Shown here one piece after another: positions 10,565 through 19,780 of a stretch of 64,000 nt of DNA. Position numbers and translations under genes: made by a program. The DNA is taken from contig CACKFS010000002.1 in assembly GCA_902599575.1 (NCBI GenBank), positions 1 through 64,000 on the forward strand, given 5' to 3'. The notes below the pieces were generated by a model that saw only the letters and a program-made list of their open reading frames with translations, made no database searches and was not told the DNA's origin. This DNA comes from an uncultured Pelagibacteraceae bacterium. GTDB taxonomy: Bacteria; Pseudomonadota; Alphaproteobacteria; Pelagibacterales; Pelagibacteraceae. Numbering within the stretch: position 1 is the stretch's first letter; each line of letters begins with the position of its first letter.

Positions 10565-11011
10565 TTATTTAATTTGAATTAACTTCTTTTTCTTAAAGTC
10601 TGGAACTATTCTTTCACATTCAATAGTTAAAAGCCCGTCTTTCAAATTAGCTTCACCAACTTTTACGTCTTCAGCAATTTTAAATGATCTAGTAAATTGT
10701 CTTTGAGATATTCCTTTGTGTATAATCTCTCCATTTTCGACAGTGTTATCAGATTTTTCAACTTGCTTGGTTCTTACAGTTAAAAGATTGTCTTCATATT
10801 CTACTTCAACATCTTTTTTGTTAAATCCCGCAAGAGCTACCTCAATTGAGTATCTGTCTTTACCAGTTTTCCTAATGTTATATGGTGGATAATTTGACTG
10901 AGTTGTCAAACTTCCATTCCCTAACATGTTTTCAAATTGCTCAAACATATCATCAAAACCAACAGAAAATGGTCTTAATGAATTAAAGATTGATAGATCC
11001 TTACTTGTCAT
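10565..11011 (-). CDS. Small heat shock protein Hsp20/IbpA family
   Basis: Alpha-crystallin domain; preferred start MTSKDLSIFNSLRPFSVGFD with AAGGAGG SD just upstream. Confidence 0.93.
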   Translation of the reverse strand: MTSKDLSIFNSLRPFSVGFDDMFEQFENMLGNGSLTTQSNYPPYNIRKTGKDRYSIEVALAGFNKKDVEVEYEDNLLTVRTKQVEKSDNTVENGEIIHKGISQRQFTRSFKIAEDVKVGEANLKDGLLTIECERIVPDFKKKKLIQIK

Positions 11012-11014
11012 TTT

Positions 11015-11066
11015 TCCTCCTTTGTTAGCAAGGTTATTTAGTGTCCCATTAGGCAACACCTAAAGT
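11015..11066 (-). promoter_or_regulatory. Candidate ROSE-like RNA thermometer in hsp20 leader
   Basis: Minus strand CCTTGCTAACAAAGGAGG: UUGCU-containing arm opposite the SD, preceded by hairpin TTAGG-TGTTG-CCTAA. Confidence 0.4.
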
Positions 11067-11067
11067 T

Positions 11068-11094
11068 ATATGGTATCTATTTTAAAATTTTCAA
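11068..11094 (-). promoter_or_regulatory. Candidate sigma32-type promoter for hsp20
   Basis: Minus strand TTGAAA (11089-11094), 15 nt, CCATAT (11068-11073). Confidence 0.4.
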
Positions 11095-11105
11095 TATGTA
11101 ATTTT

Positions 11106-12029
11106 TTATTTATTTTGCTGTAATGCTTTAACATGCTCGTCAGCACTTTCTGCTAGAGCGTTTAAATCATAACCACCTTCTAAGATTGAAACTACTTTTC
11201 TATTATTATACTTATTTGTTGCAAGAAGTGTTCTTCTCGTAATTTCATAAAAATCTTTCGATTTTAATTTAAATTGTGCAAGAGGGTCATCCTGGTGTGC
11301 ATCGAAACCTGCCGAAAAAATTAAAAACTCAGGTTTAAATTCATCTAACTTTTTTAACACATGATTATATGCATCAAAGTAATTTTCAGAAGATGTGCCA
11401 GCTGGCAAAGGTATATTGAATATGTTATTAAACTTGCCCTTCTCATTCTCAGATCCAGTTCCAGGATAAAAAGGATACTGATGAGTTGATATATATAAAA
11501 CTTTTTTATTATCGTAAAAAATGTCTTGGGTGCCATTACCATGATGAACATCAAAATCTATGATACATACTTTATTGTAATTATATTTTTCAATTAAATA
11601 TTGAGCCCCTATTGCTGCATTATTAAAAATACAAAAACCCATGGCTTTATTTTTTTCACAGTGATGCCCAGGAGGCCTTATAGCACAAAATACATTATTA
11701 AATTTTTTACTCTCTACACCATCTATTGCTTTAATTATAGAGCCAACTGCGTCGTATGTTGCCTTCTTACTTCCGGGAGATATAACTGTGTCTCCATCTA
11801 AAAATTTTAAACCGCTAGACGGAAATGAATTTTGTATGCTATCAACATAATCAGACCCATGAACTTTTTTTAATATTTTTAGGTCAAACTTTTCTGACTT
11901 AACCCATAATAGATTTTTCCTCTTTTTTAATCTCCTAACAACTGCCGAAACTCTTTTTGGTTGTTCTGGATGACCATCACCAGTAATGTGATCCTCTGAT
12001 GTATCGGATGTTACTATTGCAGTACTCAC
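11106..12029 (-). CDS. Histone deacetylase/acetoin utilization family protein
   Basis: RPPGHHCEKNKAMGFCIFNNAAIGAQ, DFDVHHGNGTQDIFY. Confidence 0.92.
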   Translation of the reverse strand: MSTAIVTSDTSEDHITGDGHPEQPKRVSAVVRRLKKRKNLLWVKSEKFDLKILKKVHGSDYVDSIQNSFPSSGLKFLDGDTVISPGSKKATYDAVGSIIKAIDGVESKKFNNVFCAIRPPGHHCEKNKAMGFCIFNNAAIGAQYLIEKYNYNKVCIIDFDVHHGNGTQDIFYDNKKVLYISTHQYPFYPGTGSENEKGKFNNIFNIPLPAGTSSENYFDAYNHVLKKLDEFKPEFLIFSAGFDAHQDDPLAQFKLKSKDFYEITRRTLLATNKYNNRKVVSILEGGYDLNALAESADEHVKALQQNK

Positions 12030-13183
12030 TTAAAGTATTCTTCTAATATTTCTGCATAAATTTTAGTTAAATTTTTTAAATCTTTTAAGGACACTGCCTC
12101 ATCTATTTTATGCATAGTTTTGCCAACTAAACCAAACTCAAGGCAAGGTGATATCTTTCTTATAAATCTTGCATCAGATGTACCACCCGATGTTGATAGT
12201 TTCGGTTTAATTTTCGTATTTTTTTTAATAATATTCTGAATTTTATAAACAAAACTACTCGGTTCACATAAAAATGCCTCTCCAGATACTTTATATTCAA
12301 TTTCATATCTAGATTTTTTCTTCCCACATATCTTTGAAAAAATGGTATTTAGTTTTTTCTTTAAAGATTTTGATGTATGTTTATTGTTAAATCGTATATT
12401 AAATATGGCCTTCGCAGAACCAGGAATAATATTATCTATATTGTTATTTATATTTATACTTGTAACTTCTAAATTAGTTGGCTGAAAATTCTTTGTACCA
12501 CTATCAAATTTTATATCTTTTAATTTCTTTAAAATTTCTACTATAGTTGTAGATGGATTATTGGCTCGGTGTGGGTATGCAACATGCCCTTGAACACCAT
12601 TAATAACTAACTTTCCAGTTAAACTACCCCTTCTACCAATTTTAACCATTTCACCTAATTTATTAGGATTGGTTGGTTCCCCAACTAAACAAAAATTTAT
12701 TTTTTCTTTTTTCTTTTTTAAATAATCTACTAGCTTTTTTGTTCCATTAATCGCATCGCCTTCTTCATCCCCTGTAATCAAAAAGCTTATTGAACCTTTT
12801 AAATTTTTATTTTTTGTCAAAAAAATACTTACAGCAGATACAAAAGCTGCAATTGAACTTTTCATATCATTAGCGCCCCTGCCAATTAGATGACCATTTT
12901 TAACTTTTGGTTTAAATGGGTTCACAGTCCAGTCATTTAAATTACCTGGAGGCACAACATCCAAATGTCCAGCATAACAAAAATTTGAACCTTTATTTCC
13001 TAATCTTGCATACAAATTTTTTACGGGTTTATGTGTTTTATCTTTAAAGGTAATTATCTTAGTTTTGAAACCTAATTTAGTTAATTTTTTTTCAAGAAAA
13101 CTCATCACCCCTGCGTCTATAGGTGTAATAGATGGAAATCTAATTAGCTCTTTAGCTAACTCAAGCTCATTTATTTTTTGCAT
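12026..13183 (-). CDS. dapE: Succinyl-diaminopimelate desuccinylase
   Basis: M20 peptidase motifs; adjacent to dapD. Confidence 0.92.
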   Translation of the reverse strand: MQKINELELAKELIRFPSITPIDAGVMSFLEKKLTKLGFKTKIITFKDKTHKPVKNLYARLGNKGSNFCYAGHLDVVPPGNLNDWTVNPFKPKVKNGHLIGRGANDMKSSIAAFVSAVSIFLTKNKNLKGSISFLITGDEEGDAINGTKKLVDYLKKKKEKINFCLVGEPTNPNKLGEMVKIGRRGSLTGKLVINGVQGHVAYPHRANNPSTTIVEILKKLKDIKFDSGTKNFQPTNLEVTSININNNIDNIIPGSAKAIFNIRFNNKHTSKSLKKKLNTIFSKICGKKKSRYEIEYKVSGEAFLCEPSSFVYKIQNIIKKNTKIKPKLSTSGGTSDARFIRKISPCLEFGLVGKTMHKIDEAVSLKDLKNLTKIYAEILEEYFK

Positions 13184-13185
13184 TT

Positions 13186-14013
13186 TTATTCTCTTAAAAG
13201 ATCGTTTACCGAAGTTTTAGATCTTGTTTTTTCATCAACTTGTTTAATTATTACTGCGCAGTATAGCGATGCAGCTGATGAATTATTTTTATCTGGTAAA
13301 GTTCCTGGTACAACAACTGAGTAAGGAGGTATTTTACCATAAGATATTTTTCCTGACTTCCGATCTACAATTTTAGTTGATTGACCAATGTACATTCCCA
13401 TGCTCAAAACCGATCCTTCACCAACGATCACTCCTTCAACTACTTCGGACATTGCACCTAAAAAAACGTTATCTTCAATAATTGTAGGCAATGCTTGAGC
13501 CGGTTCCAAAACCCCACCAACGCCAGACCCTGCGGATATATGACAATTTTTTCCAATTTGACAACAACTGCCAGCTCTTGCAAAGGTGTCTATCATCGTG
13601 CCTTCATCAATGTATGCACCTATGTTTACATAGCAAGGCATTAATACAGCATTTTTACCGACGAAAGATCCTTTTCTAACTGGAGAATTAGGAACCATTC
13701 TAAAGCCAGCTTTTTCATGATCTTCTTTAGACCATCCAGCAGTTTTACCTTTTAACAAATGAGCTTTGTCATACCAACTACTATAAGGACCATTTAAATT
13801 TTCCATTGGATATATTCTAAAACTAAGCATTATTGCTTTCTTAATGTGTTGGTGAGCAATCCATTGACCATTAATTTTTTCAGCGGCTCTAACTTTTCCA
13901 CTATCCAAGTCCGCAATTATTTGATTAATTGCATCTTTAAGCTTTGGATCTGAGCTAGGACTAATTTGATCCTTAATTTCCCAGGAATCGTTAATAATTT
14001 TTTTTAAAGACAT
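13186..14013 (-). CDS. dapD: Tetrahydrodipicolinate N-succinyltransferase
   Basis: Left-handed beta-helix hexapeptide repeats; AGFRMVPNSPVRKGSFV. Confidence 0.93.
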   Translation of the reverse strand: MSLKKIINDSWEIKDQISPSSDPKLKDAINQIIADLDSGKVRAAEKINGQWIAHQHIKKAIMLSFRIYPMENLNGPYSSWYDKAHLLKGKTAGWSKEDHEKAGFRMVPNSPVRKGSFVGKNAVLMPCYVNIGAYIDEGTMIDTFARAGSCCQIGKNCHISAGSGVGGVLEPAQALPTIIEDNVFLGAMSEVVEGVIVGEGSVLSMGMYIGQSTKIVDRKSGKISYGKIPPYSVVVPGTLPDKNNSSAASLYCAVIIKQVDEKTRSKTSVNDLLRE

Positions 14014-14016
14014 AAT

Positions 14017-14709
14017 TTACTTGTTTTTTAATAGCCTTATTTCTTTAAGAAATAAAGACAGATTTTCTATTTTATGAGAAATATAATCTTTATTAGAGTC
14101 TATCTTGCCAAAATGCTCATCATTAATTAGCCAAACTGTATAACATCCTCTTTCGTGACCAATACCTAAATTTTTTGCAATATCTTCAATATAGATCGTT
14201 TCTTTTGGATTTATCTTAAATTTATTGAGCATTAGATCAAATGTCTTTGCCTCAGGTTTTGGGACATATCCAGCGTCTTGAATATCGAACACTTTATCTC
14301 TCCCAAAAAGATCATACACTCCAAGATGTGATAATATGTTTTCAGCGTGTTCAGCACTCCCGTTAGTGAAAATAAACTTCTCCATATCTAAATTAATTAA
14401 TTCATCTCTCATAATTTTATCTTCTTTCATAAAAGAGAGATCGATTGTGTGAACATATTTCAAAAATTCTTGAGGTGGTATGTCATGATGTATCATCAGC
14501 CCATTTAAACTTGTGTTATACTTATAAAAATAATCAGTTTGTAATTTTTTAGCTTCATCTCGATTTATTTTAAGTCTTTCAGAAATAAATTGTGTCATAC
14601 GATAAGATACTTGACCAAATACTTTTTCTAACGAATAATTGTTATGTTTTCCATAACATACCCCATCAAGATCTAACAATAGATATTTCATTTTTTTTAA
14701 ATCTTTCAT
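14017..14709 (-). CDS. HAD-family pyrimidine 5'-nucleotidase-like hydrolase
   Basis: LLLDLDGVCYG, FTNGSAEHA, PKPEAKTFD. Confidence 0.82.
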   Translation of the reverse strand: MKDLKKMKYLLLDLDGVCYGKHNNYSLEKVFGQVSYRMTQFISERLKINRDEAKKLQTDYFYKYNTSLNGLMIHHDIPPQEFLKYVHTIDLSFMKEDKIMRDELINLDMEKFIFTNGSAEHAENILSHLGVYDLFGRDKVFDIQDAGYVPKPEAKTFDLMLNKFKINPKETIYIEDIAKNLGIGHERGCYTVWLINDEHFGKIDSNKDYISHKIENLSLFLKEIRLLKNK

Positions 14710-15554
14710 TTTCTAATTAAAGTTCCTGATCCTTTATCTGAAAAAATTTCAAATAATATTGAATGTTTTTTTCTACCATCAATTATCGCAACAGCAGTTA
14801 CCCCATTATTAATAGCGTCTAAACATGTATTTATCTTTGGTATCATTCCTTCAGTTATTGTTTCATCTTCGATCATCTCCAAAATTTTGGAAGAGGAAAC
14901 TTCTTGTATTAGCTTTTTATTTTTATCTAAAACTCCCTCTACATTTGTCATTAAAAGCAATCTTCTTGATTTGAGCGATTTTGCTATTGCCCCTGCAGCA
15001 GTGTCCCCGTTTATATTATAAGTTTGCAGATCTTTTCCTAATCCTAAAGGAGAAATTACAGGAATTAAATTTTCATTTAATATCTTATTAATGATATCAG
15101 AATCAATTTTTTTGGGCACACCTACAAAGCCCAATTCACTCGACTCTGGATCAACATGAATAACATTGTTATTTTTTGTATTAATTGAAACTCCTTTTGT
15201 CCCTTTTTCTTCTAATGATTTAACAATGTCATTATTAAAATCTATAAGAACATTTTCTACAATATTTATTATTTTTTTGTTGGTCACTCTTAAACCTCTT
15301 ATAAACTTTGATTTGATGTTTGATTTATCTAATTCTCTTTTTATTCTAGGACCTCCACCATGCACAACAATAATAGAAAGCCCTAACTTATTTAATATTT
15401 TTAAATCAGATATAAAATTATTAAAAATTTCTCTGTCAATAAATACGTTACCACCGTATTTTATTACTATTAATTCATTTTTATATTTCTGAACGTATTT
15501 GTGAACTTCATCAATAGGAGGACCATCTTTAGGTAAAATTTTTTCTATTTCCAT
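14706..15554 (-). CDS. argB: Acetylglutamate kinase
   Basis: VIKYGGNVF, VVHGGGPRI, NGDTAAGAIA. Confidence 0.94.
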   Translation of the reverse strand: MEIEKILPKDGPPIDEVHKYVQKYKNELIVIKYGGNVFIDREIFNNFISDLKILNKLGLSIIVVHGGGPRIKRELDKSNIKSKFIRGLRVTNKKIINIVENVLIDFNNDIVKSLEEKGTKGVSINTKNNNVIHVDPESSELGFVGVPKKIDSDIINKILNENLIPVISPLGLGKDLQTYNINGDTAAGAIAKSLKSRRLLLMTNVEGVLDKNKKLIQEVSSSKILEMIEDETITEGMIPKINTCLDAINNGVTAVAIIDGRKKHSILFEIFSDKGSGTLIRK

Positions 15555-17231
15555 TTAAGAGGCGGTTTTAACAGTAGTTCTTTTCATAATTACATACTGT
15601 TGGGCCATAGTAAGAATATTGTTTGCGGTCCAATACAGCACAAGTCCAGATGGAAAAGGAGCTAAAATTATTGTTAAAAATAATGGAAAGAACATAAAAA
15701 TTTTTTTTTGTATCTCGTCCTGAGGGGCTGGATTTAGTTTCTGCTGCAGCCACATTGTGAAACCCATCATTACAGGAAGAGCCCCAATAATCATGAAAGA
15801 TGGTGGATCCCATGGTATTAGGCCAAATAAATTAAAAATTGAAGTTGGGTCCTTTTCAGACAAATCTTTTATCCATCCAAAAAATGGCTGATGTCTCATT
15901 TCAATTGTTACAAATAACATTTTGTAAATTGCAAAGAAGAAGGGTATAGAAATCAAAATTGGCAAACAGCCTGATACTGGGTTAATGCCTTCTTTCTTGT
16001 ATAGTTGCATCATTGCTTGTTGTAATTTCATTTTATCGTCTTTGTGAATTTCTTTTAAACGAGCCATCTCAGGTTGAACTAACTTCATACGGCTCATTGA
16101 TTTAAAGGCATAATTGTTTAATGGAAAAAATGCTAATCTTAAACAGACAGTTATTAGTATAATTGCAATTCCATAATTACCTGCGAGTTTAAAGAAATAA
16201 TCATTTAAAAAAAATAGAGGTTTAACTATCCAATAAAACCAACCCCAATCAATTACAAGATCAAACTTTTTAAGACCTAAGCTTTCATTATAACTATCAA
16301 TAACATTTACTTCTTTTGCTGCGACAACCACATTAACAATATTGCTAATTTGGGCATTAGGTTTAGAATCGTATGAGTCTGTTTCTATGTAGTTTACTTT
16401 GAATTTTTGATTATATTCAAAGTCAGCTCTAAATTTTTTATTTTTTTGAGGAATTATACTTGTTAGCCAATATTTATCAGTTATTCCTAAAAAACCATTA
16501 TTAGCATTTTTTGAGTATTTTTTGTCTAAGATATCTTTGTAATCTTTTTCGATCAGTTGATCATCTAAAACTCCAAGAGGTCCCTCATGTAAAATAAAAA
16601 AGTCTATAATCTCTGGAATTTTAGTTCTAATAATTTGTGCGTATGGGTAAAAACTATAAATCTTATCTGAACTATTCTTAATTTTTTGTTCAATGGTGAA
16701 TAAATATTGATTGTCAATTTTTATAATCTTCTCAAAAGTTAATCCCTGATTATTTTTCCAAATAAGAGTCACATCATCATTTGGCGTAAGTTTTGAATTA
16801 CCTTCAATTTTCCAAATTGTTTCATTATTAGGAATATCTATATTTTTATTGTTAGATGCCCAACCAGACTCAATATAATAACCATTTGAAGTTGATTTGG
16901 GATTTAATAAAGTTACGAATTGATCAGATTCAAGTTGAGTTCTATATTTTTTGAAAATTAAATCATCTATTGTTGCACCCTTTAATGAAATTGAGCCCTT
17001 AATACTCTCATTTTCGAAATAAAATCTATCATCTAATTTTAATGCTTCTTCTCTAGAGAGATTGGTAATTTTTTCAGTAGTGTCTATATTTGGAGCGTCA
17101 TTACTATTAACAATTTTTTCTTTTTCTTTTCTTTTTTTTATTTCTTCCGGCGATGGTTGAAAAAATAAGCTCCACATTACTATGATAGCTAAACTAAGCG
17201 ATATAGCGGCTATTATATTTTTTGTATCCAT
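15555..17231 (-). CDS. yidC: Membrane protein insertase YidC
   Basis: 558 aa; C-terminal YidC core; downstream of rnpA/yidD. Confidence 0.95.
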   Translation of the reverse strand: MDTKNIIAAISLSLAIIVMWSLFFQPSPEEIKKRKEKEKIVNSNDAPNIDTTEKITNLSREEALKLDDRFYFENESIKGSISLKGATIDDLIFKKYRTQLESDQFVTLLNPKSTSNGYYIESGWASNNKNIDIPNNETIWKIEGNSKLTPNDDVTLIWKNNQGLTFEKIIKIDNQYLFTIEQKIKNSSDKIYSFYPYAQIIRTKIPEIIDFFILHEGPLGVLDDQLIEKDYKDILDKKYSKNANNGFLGITDKYWLTSIIPQKNKKFRADFEYNQKFKVNYIETDSYDSKPNAQISNIVNVVVAAKEVNVIDSYNESLGLKKFDLVIDWGWFYWIVKPLFFLNDYFFKLAGNYGIAIILITVCLRLAFFPLNNYAFKSMSRMKLVQPEMARLKEIHKDDKMKLQQAMMQLYKKEGINPVSGCLPILISIPFFFAIYKMLFVTIEMRHQPFFGWIKDLSEKDPTSIFNLFGLIPWDPPSFMIIGALPVMMGFTMWLQQKLNPAPQDEIQKKIFMFFPLFLTIILAPFPSGLVLYWTANNILTMAQQYVIMKRTTVKTAS

Positions 17232-17233
17232 AA

Positions 17234-17476
17234 TTATTTTTTATTTTTTAAAGGCCTATAACCCTCTCCTCCACCTAAAAATTTAATTGGGTGGCAAGTT
17301 ATTAGTCTTAGAAACCCTTTAATAGATCCTTTCAAAGGTCCATAAGTTTTTAAACAATCAATAAAGTAATCCGAACAAGATGGAAAATATCTACAGTTAT
17401 TTCCTAGTATCGGAGAAATTAGATATTGATATAATTTAATAAATTTTATTAGTGTTATATTAATAAATTTAATCAT
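17234..17476 (-). CDS. yidD: Membrane protein insertion efficiency factor YidD
   Basis: YQYLISPILGNNCRYFPSCSDYF. Confidence 0.95.
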   Translation of the reverse strand: MIKFINITLIKFIKLYQYLISPILGNNCRYFPSCSDYFIDCLKTYGPLKGSIKGFLRLITCHPIKFLGGGEGYRPLKNKK

Positions 17477-17814
17477 AAAATTTTTTTAAAATTTAGAAGC
17501 ATTGTTTCTTTAATATCACTGTACTTACTATCTAAAACATTTTTTTTAGCAATAATTAAGTATGAATATTTTAAATTTATTTTTGTAGTTTTTAGAATAT
17601 AATTAATTATATTTTTTAATCTTCTTTTAATTTTGTTTCTTTGAAATGCTCTTCCAAGTTTTCTTTTAGTAATAATACTTAAATTTAATCTATTGTTGTT
17701 TTTATTTGTCAATTTTTTAAAAAAAATTGTAGAATAATGATTATTTATTTTCTTACCAGATAAAATTTTTTTGAAATCTTCATTTTTAGAAAGACTTAAA
17801 ATTTTAATACCCAT
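17473..17814 (-). CDS. rnpA: Ribonuclease P protein component
   Basis: RKLGRAFQRNKIKRRLK motif; follows rpmH. Confidence 0.93.
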   Translation of the reverse strand: MGIKILSLSKNEDFKKILSGKKINNHYSTIFFKKLTNKNNNRLNLSIITKRKLGRAFQRNKIKRRLKNIINYILKTTKINLKYSYLIIAKKNVLDSKYSDIKETMLLNFKKIL

Positions 17815-17948
17815 TATACGGTTAGTTTTTTTCTACCCTTTTTCCTTCTTCTTGATAGTAGTTTTCTACCACCTTTTGTTTTCATTTTAGATCTGAAACC
17901 GTGACGCCTTTTTCTAACAAGTCTGCTTGGTTGATATGTTCTTTTCAT
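17814..17948 (-). CDS. rpmH: 50S ribosomal protein L34
   Basis: 44 aa, below the ORF-track cutoff: [44 protein letters not shown]; stop overlaps rnpA start (TAATG). Confidence 0.96.
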   Translation of the reverse strand: MKRTYQPSRLVRKRRHGFRSKMKTKGGRKLLSRRRKKGRKKLTV

Positions 17949-18033
17949 AGGTAATATTAAATATTAAAATTTTTGGGTAGTTATAGAAAATATATATGTA
18001 TAAGTACAGAAAATTTTTATAATACTTCAGCAT

Positions 18034-18750
18034 ATGGAAAATACAAAAAAATTAAAAATTTATTTGGGTATTTCTTATATAATTTTGATATCCACATTTT
18101 TATATTATTTTTTTAGTAAATTTTCTTTACAAGAGGTATCAAGTTATGAGTTTATAAAAAACAATGTTGACTACTTTTCCAATCTAAAAAATAAGAATTA
18201 CTTTACATTAATCATAACTTTTTTTTTCTTTGTAGTTATCTGGGTTTTGCTGTTGGGATTTGGCTCACCAGTCGCTTTAGCATCAGGTTTCATATTTGGA
18301 AAGTGGATTGGCACAATCCTAATTACGGTATCTTTATCTATTGGTTCTTTATTACTATATTTGATTACTATTTTCTTTTTTAAAGATTTGGTTCACCAAA
18401 AACTTGGCAATCGGATGGTTTTCTTAAAAGAATTATTTAACAAAAATGAATTTTTATATTTTTTAGTATATAGATTTATTGGAGGAATACCTTTTTTTAT
18501 AGCTAATACACTCCCTGTAATATTTAATATCAAAATAAAAAATTATTTTTTCGGAACTCTAATCGGGATGATTCCTCAATTGTTTATTATGGTTTCAATT
18601 GGGAGTGGTCTTGAAAAAATTATTGATGCTAATACTACTCCACCCTCATTCTTTGAAATAATTTTTTCTAAAGAGATATATTTACCTCTTATAGCTTTCT
18701 TGTTCATAGTAATAATTAGCGTTTTTTTAAAAAAGAAATTGTATAAATAA
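18034..18750 (+). CDS. TVP38/TMEM64 (DedA-like) membrane protein
   Basis: FGSPVALASGFIFGKWIGT motif, polytopic. Confidence 0.82.
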   Translation: MENTKKLKIYLGISYIILISTFLYYFFSKFSLQEVSSYEFIKNNVDYFSNLKNKNYFTLIITFFFFVVIWVLLLGFGSPVALASGFIFGKWIGTILITVSLSIGSLLLYLITIFFFKDLVHQKLGNRMVFLKELFNKNEFLYFLVYRFIGGIPFFIANTLPVIFNIKIKNYFFGTLIGMIPQLFIMVSIGSGLEKIIDANTTPPSFFEIIFSKEIYLPLIAFLFIVIISVFLKKKLYK

Positions 18751-18756
18751 AATAAT

Positions 18757-18832
18757 TGGTGCCCCTTGCCCGACTTGCACGGACGGCTTTTTCCTTACCA
18801 TGGAAATACTCTACTACCTGAGTTAAAGGGGC
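18757..18832 (-). tRNA. tRNA-Thr (anticodon GGU)
   Basis: GCCCCTT TA ACTC AGGTAGTA GAGT A TTTCC ATGGTAA GGAAA AAGCC GTCCG TGCAAGT CGGGC AAGGGGC A CCA; full cloverleaf, encoded CCA. Confidence 0.93.
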
Positions 18833-18931
18833 TTTTAAGGAATGATAAATTTACTGTATAAAATTAATTTTTTCAAATTATTGCCTTATTTTTTTTTTTT
18901 AATATAAGTATAATTTTTGTTAAAGAAATTT

Positions 18932-19126
18932 ATGGGAATTCATTACGATTATAAATCTACAAGAGGTGCCAAGGCTATGGAGAAGCAAGCTAAAAGAGAA
19001 AAAAAGCTTGCCGAGAAAAGAGCAAAAAAACAACTTAAGTCTGGCTTAAATAAAAAAGAGGAAGAAACAATTCCTATTGATCAAGTAGTCACATTAGAAC
19101 ACTTAACAAATCCTGAAAAAAAATAA
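18932..19126 (+). CDS. Small conserved hypothetical protein, Lys/Glu rich
   Basis: MGIHYDYKSTRGAKAMEKQAKREKKLAEKRAKKQ; ORF track start 18917. Confidence 0.6.
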   Translation: MGIHYDYKSTRGAKAMEKQAKREKKLAEKRAKKQLKSGLNKKEEETIPIDQVVTLEHLTNPEKK

Positions 19127-19131
19127 CAAGA

Positions 19132-19242
19132 ATGAATAACAAAAGAAAGCCCTCAAAGCTTGATCTTGAAAGGGCTTTACGTCAAAACTTAAGAAAAAGA
19201 AAAATTTTTAAAAAACCAAAAAAAAAAAATGATACTAAATGA
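19132..19242 (+). CDS. Very small basic protein (36 aa)
   Basis: MNNKRKPSKLDLERALRQNLRKRKIFKKPKKKNDTK; stop overlaps the dcd start by 14 nt. Confidence 0.5.
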   Translation: MNNKRKPSKLDLERALRQNLRKRKIFKKPKKKNDTK

Positions 19243-19780
19243 TAAACAAATAAAAAAGTTATCAGAGGAGGAAGAAATGATAACACCTTTCGTCTCAGAA
19301 AGTATATCAAAAGGTATAAGTCACGGACTTAACTCTTTTGGTTACGATTTAAGATGTGGCTCAGAATTTAAAATATTTACAAATATAAAAGGTGCTACAG
19401 CTGACCCAAAAAATTTCAGTGAGGATAATTTCGTGACAGTTAAAGGTGAAGAGTTCATATTAATACCTCCAAATTCATTTGCATTAGCGAGTAGTTTAGA
19501 ATATTTTAAGATGCCAAGAAATGTTACAGGACTTGTTACAGCTAAATCTACTTATGCAAGATGCGGATTGGGTACCCCTCCAACAGTTTTAGAAGCCGGA
19601 TGGCATGGAAATTTAGTTTTAGAGTTTTCTAATCACACAAGTAATTCCATAAAACTTTATGCCAATAGTGGAGCTGCACAGATATTATTTTTTAAAGGAG
19701 ATCACCCGGAGGTTTCTTACTCAGATAGAAAAGGTAAGTATCAAGGTCAAGTTGGAATTACGCTAGCAAAATCAAAATAA
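19229..19780 (+). CDS. dcd: dCTP deaminase
   Basis: LNSFGYDLRCG, TAKSTYARCGL, GWHGNLVLEFSN. Confidence 0.94.
   Translation: MILNDKQIKKLSEEEEMITPFVSESISKGISHGLNSFGYDLRCGSEFKIFTNIKGATADPKNFSEDNFVTVKGEEFILIPPNSFALASSLEYFKMPRNVTGLVTAKSTYARCGLGTPPTVLEAGWHGNLVLEFSNHTSNSIKLYANSGAAQILFFKGDHPEVSYSDRKGKYQGQVGITLAKSK

Noticed and set aside
17814-18033. rpmH-rnpA region as a possible replication origin
   Set aside because: No dnaA gene, no DnaA box cluster; the divergent spacer is just 85 nt of AT-rich promoter-like DNA.
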